DNA of 64,000 bases from JAJPKK01 sp963702755 (GTDB lineage Bacteria; Pseudomonadota; Alphaproteobacteria; Rhizobiales; Xanthobacteraceae): positions 1 through 64,000 of the forward strand of contig CAVPDZ010000030.1 of NCBI GenBank assembly GCA_963702755.1, read 5' to 3'. Shown piece by piece: positions 62,464 through 64,000 of this stretch. How positions within the stretch are numbered: position 1 is the first letter of the stretch; each line of letters begins with the position of its first letter. The notes under the pieces were generated by a model, which was not told the origin of the DNA, ran no database searches, and saw only the letters and a program-made list of their open reading frames with translations. The translations under genes were made by a program, and so were the position numbers.

Positions 62464-63453
62464 CTAATTCGCGGTCACGCCGGAGCGGCGCACGACATCG
62501 GCCCAGATGTCGAGTTCGTGTCGCACCAGGGCGTCGAAGGCCTCGGGCGTGCCGCCCATCGGTTCGGCGCCGAGCTCCTTGAAACGCGCCGCGACTTCAG
62601 GCGCGTTCAGCGCCTGGCGCGCCGCGCTGTTGAGCCGCGCGATGATGGCCGGCGACACGCCGGCCGGTGCGCTGAACCCCTGCCAGACGACGGCACTGAA
62701 GTCGGCGACGCCCGCCTCGATCATGGTGGGCAGTTCGGGAATGGCCGGCGAGCGCTGGGGCGACGTCACGGCAAGCCCGCGCAGCCGGCCCGCCGTAATG
62801 TGCGGCAGCGCGACCGGACTGTTCGAAAACATCGCCTGCACGTGTCCCGCCAGCACATCGCTGATCGAAAAGTTGTCGCCGCGATAGGCGACCTGCACCA
62901 CCGGCGCGCCGGTTTGCAGCTTCAGCAATTCGACCGCGAGGTTGGTCAGCGTGCCATTGCCGTTGTTTGCGAAATTGATGGTGTTGGGCTTTGCCTTCGC
63001 CGCCGCAATCAGTTCGGCGACACTCCGCGCTTCGACCTGCGGGTTGACGACGAGGATGAGGGGGTTTTGGGCGATGGCGCAGACGTGAACGAGATCGCGC
63101 TTCGGGTTGAAACCGAGATTGGGAAGCGTCGCCGCCACGATGGCGAAACCGGCCGCCGTCCAGACGAGCGTATAGCCGTCGGGCGCTGCGTGGGCCGCTT
63201 CCGCGTAGGCAAGGGCGCCGCCCGCGCCGGGATGATTGATGATGATGATGCTCTGGCCGAGATCGGCCGCCATGACGTTGGTGAGAATGCGCACCAATAC
63301 GTCCGCGCCGCCGCCGGCCGGAAAAGGCACGATCATCTTGATGGGGCGATCAGGATAGACTTGGGCGCGCGGCGCTGTGCCGCTCCAAAGAATGATGGCG
63401 GCAAAAATGGAGGCGATGACAACGCATCCGCGCAGAGTTCGCAGGGGCATCAT
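62464..63453 (-). CDS. Bug family (TctC-type) solute-binding protein
   Basis: 329 residues. Signal peptide to APRAQVYPDRPIKMIVPFPAGGGADVLVRILTNVMAADLGQSIIIINHPGAGGALAYAEAAHAAPDGYTL; then VAYRGDNFSISDVLAGHVQAMFSNSPVALPHITAGRLRGLAVTSPQRSPAIPELPTMIEAGV. Its start overlaps the stop of the FAD monooxygenase gene upstream (ATGA), so the two are cotranscribed. Confidence 0.93.
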   Translation of the reverse strand: MMPLRTLRGCVVIASIFAAIILWSGTAPRAQVYPDRPIKMIVPFPAGGGADVLVRILTNVMAADLGQSIIIINHPGAGGALAYAEAAHAAPDGYTLVWTAAGFAIVAATLPNLGFNPKRDLVHVCAIAQNPLILVVNPQVEARSVAELIAAAKAKPNTINFANNGNGTLTNLAVELLKLQTGAPVVQVAYRGDNFSISDVLAGHVQAMFSNSPVALPHITAGRLRGLAVTSPQRSPAIPELPTMIEAGVADFSAVVWQGFSAPAGVSPAIIARLNSAARQALNAPEVAARFKELGAEPMGGTPEAFDALVRHELDIWADVVRRSGVTAN

Positions 63454-64000
63454 TGGATCTCCGCGGCGCGGCGCACGCTGCTGATCATCGCCGCATTGCG
63501 CATGTAATCGCGCGCGAGTTTCGGATCATTGCCGGTGCGGCGCATGGCATCGAGCGACTTTTGCCGCACCGCCGGATCGCGTTCGCTGATGAGCTGGTGG
63601 TTGCGCATGGTCTGCTGCTGGACCGCTTCGACCGCGACCGTCCGGCGCTGGCGATCATAACGGTCGAGCAGCCGCTCGTCGCCGCCGGCATAGATCGCGG
63701 CGAGCTTGTCGCACAGATTGAAGGCGTCGTGGATGCCACCGTTCATCCCCATGCCGCCGAGCGGATTGTTGATGTGGGCGGCATCGCCGGCGAGCAGAAC
63801 CCGTCCGAAGCGAAACGATCCCGCGACGCGTTGATGGACGTGATAGACCGAACGGTGAGCAATCCGATAGGGCTCCGCGCGCGGGACCACGCGACGCAGC
63901 ATGGCCTGCAGCGTTTCGTCAGACAAAAGCATGTCGCGATCGGAGTCCTCCGCGGCCGGCACCAAGACGCGCCACAGGCCCGGCACCCGCAGCAGCACCA
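63450..64000 (-). CDS. FAD-dependent aromatic monooxygenase, C-terminal part (runs off the right edge)
   Basis: The C-terminal ~183 residues of a class A flavoprotein hydroxylase. FGRVLLAGDAAHINNPLGGMGMNGGIHDAFNLCDKLAAIYAG is the conserved GD/P-loop segment binding the FAD ribityl chain, and RIAHRSVYHVHQRVAGSFRFG precedes it. The N-terminal Rossmann GxGxxG lies beyond 64000. The cotranscribed Bug protein suggests it handles an imported aromatic acid. Confidence 0.88.
   Translation of the reverse strand, partial: VLLRVPGLWRVLVPAAEDSDRDMLLSDETLQAMLRRVVPRAEPYRIAHRSVYHVHQRVAGSFRFGRVLLAGDAAHINNPLGGMGMNGGIHDAFNLCDKLAAIYAGGDERLLDRYDRQRRTVAVEAVQQQTMRNHQLISERDPAVRQKSLDAMRRTGNDPKLARDYMRNAAMISSVRRAAEIQ

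Overview
The window is two unlike genomes joined end to end. Positions 1 to about 3485 carry genes typical of soil Acidobacteria: a secreted protein, an imidazolonepropionase-like amidohydrolase, an acidobacterial-type VWFA protein and the N-terminus of an NtrY-like sensor kinase. From about 3487 to the right end the content is that of a high-GC alphaproteobacterium of the Hyphomicrobiales (Xanthobacteraceae/Nitrobacteraceae-like). This rests on the serS-surE-pcm-nlpD / DUF815 / yajC-secD-secF / Mth938 / squalene synthase order, TrmFO, DUF1127, HpnN, HWE kinases and EcfG-type promoters. The histidine kinase gene loses its 3' end and serS loses its first ~100 codons at the same point, so the join is most simply a chimeric assembly.

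Layout of the alphaproteobacterial part. 3.5-16.4 kb: housekeeping block (serS, surE, pcm, nlpD-like, DUF815 ATPase, yajC, secD, secF, Mth938-like, squalene/phytoene synthase, a kinase fused to two AMP-binding-C-like modules, trmFO, DUF1127). 16.7-26.3 kb: orphan ModA-like binding protein, GST, two secreted hypothetical proteins, Deg protease-rarA-RluA-type pseudouridine synthase-methyltransferase, and a small secreted protein. 26.3-32.3 kb: Bug solute-binding protein divergent from a CoA-transferase / acyl-CoA synthetase / acyl-CoA dehydrogenase set. 32.4-40.2 kb: soxW-X-Y-Z-A-B running without a gap into an F420 side-chain operon (cofE, an FbiB-C-like nitroreductase, cofD, cofC). 40.3-43.9 kb: YqjD/YqjE-like membrane pair, second ModA-like protein, beta-propeller, a palindromic structured element and tRNA-Gln(CUG). 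43.9-53.1 kb: a two-gene operon of a REC-PAS-HWE kinase-REC protein and a ~2114-residue soluble hybrid kinase with about 13 HAMP-like units. That operon and a divergent pair of small genes each have a good EcfG (general stress) promoter match. 53.1-64 kb: hpnN, a lone xanthine-dehydrogenase-type large subunit, a PQQ alcohol dehydrogenase with its own cytochrome c, two more Bug proteins, an ICL/PEP-mutase family enzyme, and the 3' part of an FAD monooxygenase.

The gene set suggests a soil heterotroph/lithotroph using reduced sulfur, alcohols and organic acids, with possible F420 cofactor. Single-base frameshifts break at least eleven genes and are very dense in 37.2-38.8 kb. Because the protein sequence resumes intact in another frame each time, I read most of them as sequence errors and report one feature per gene.
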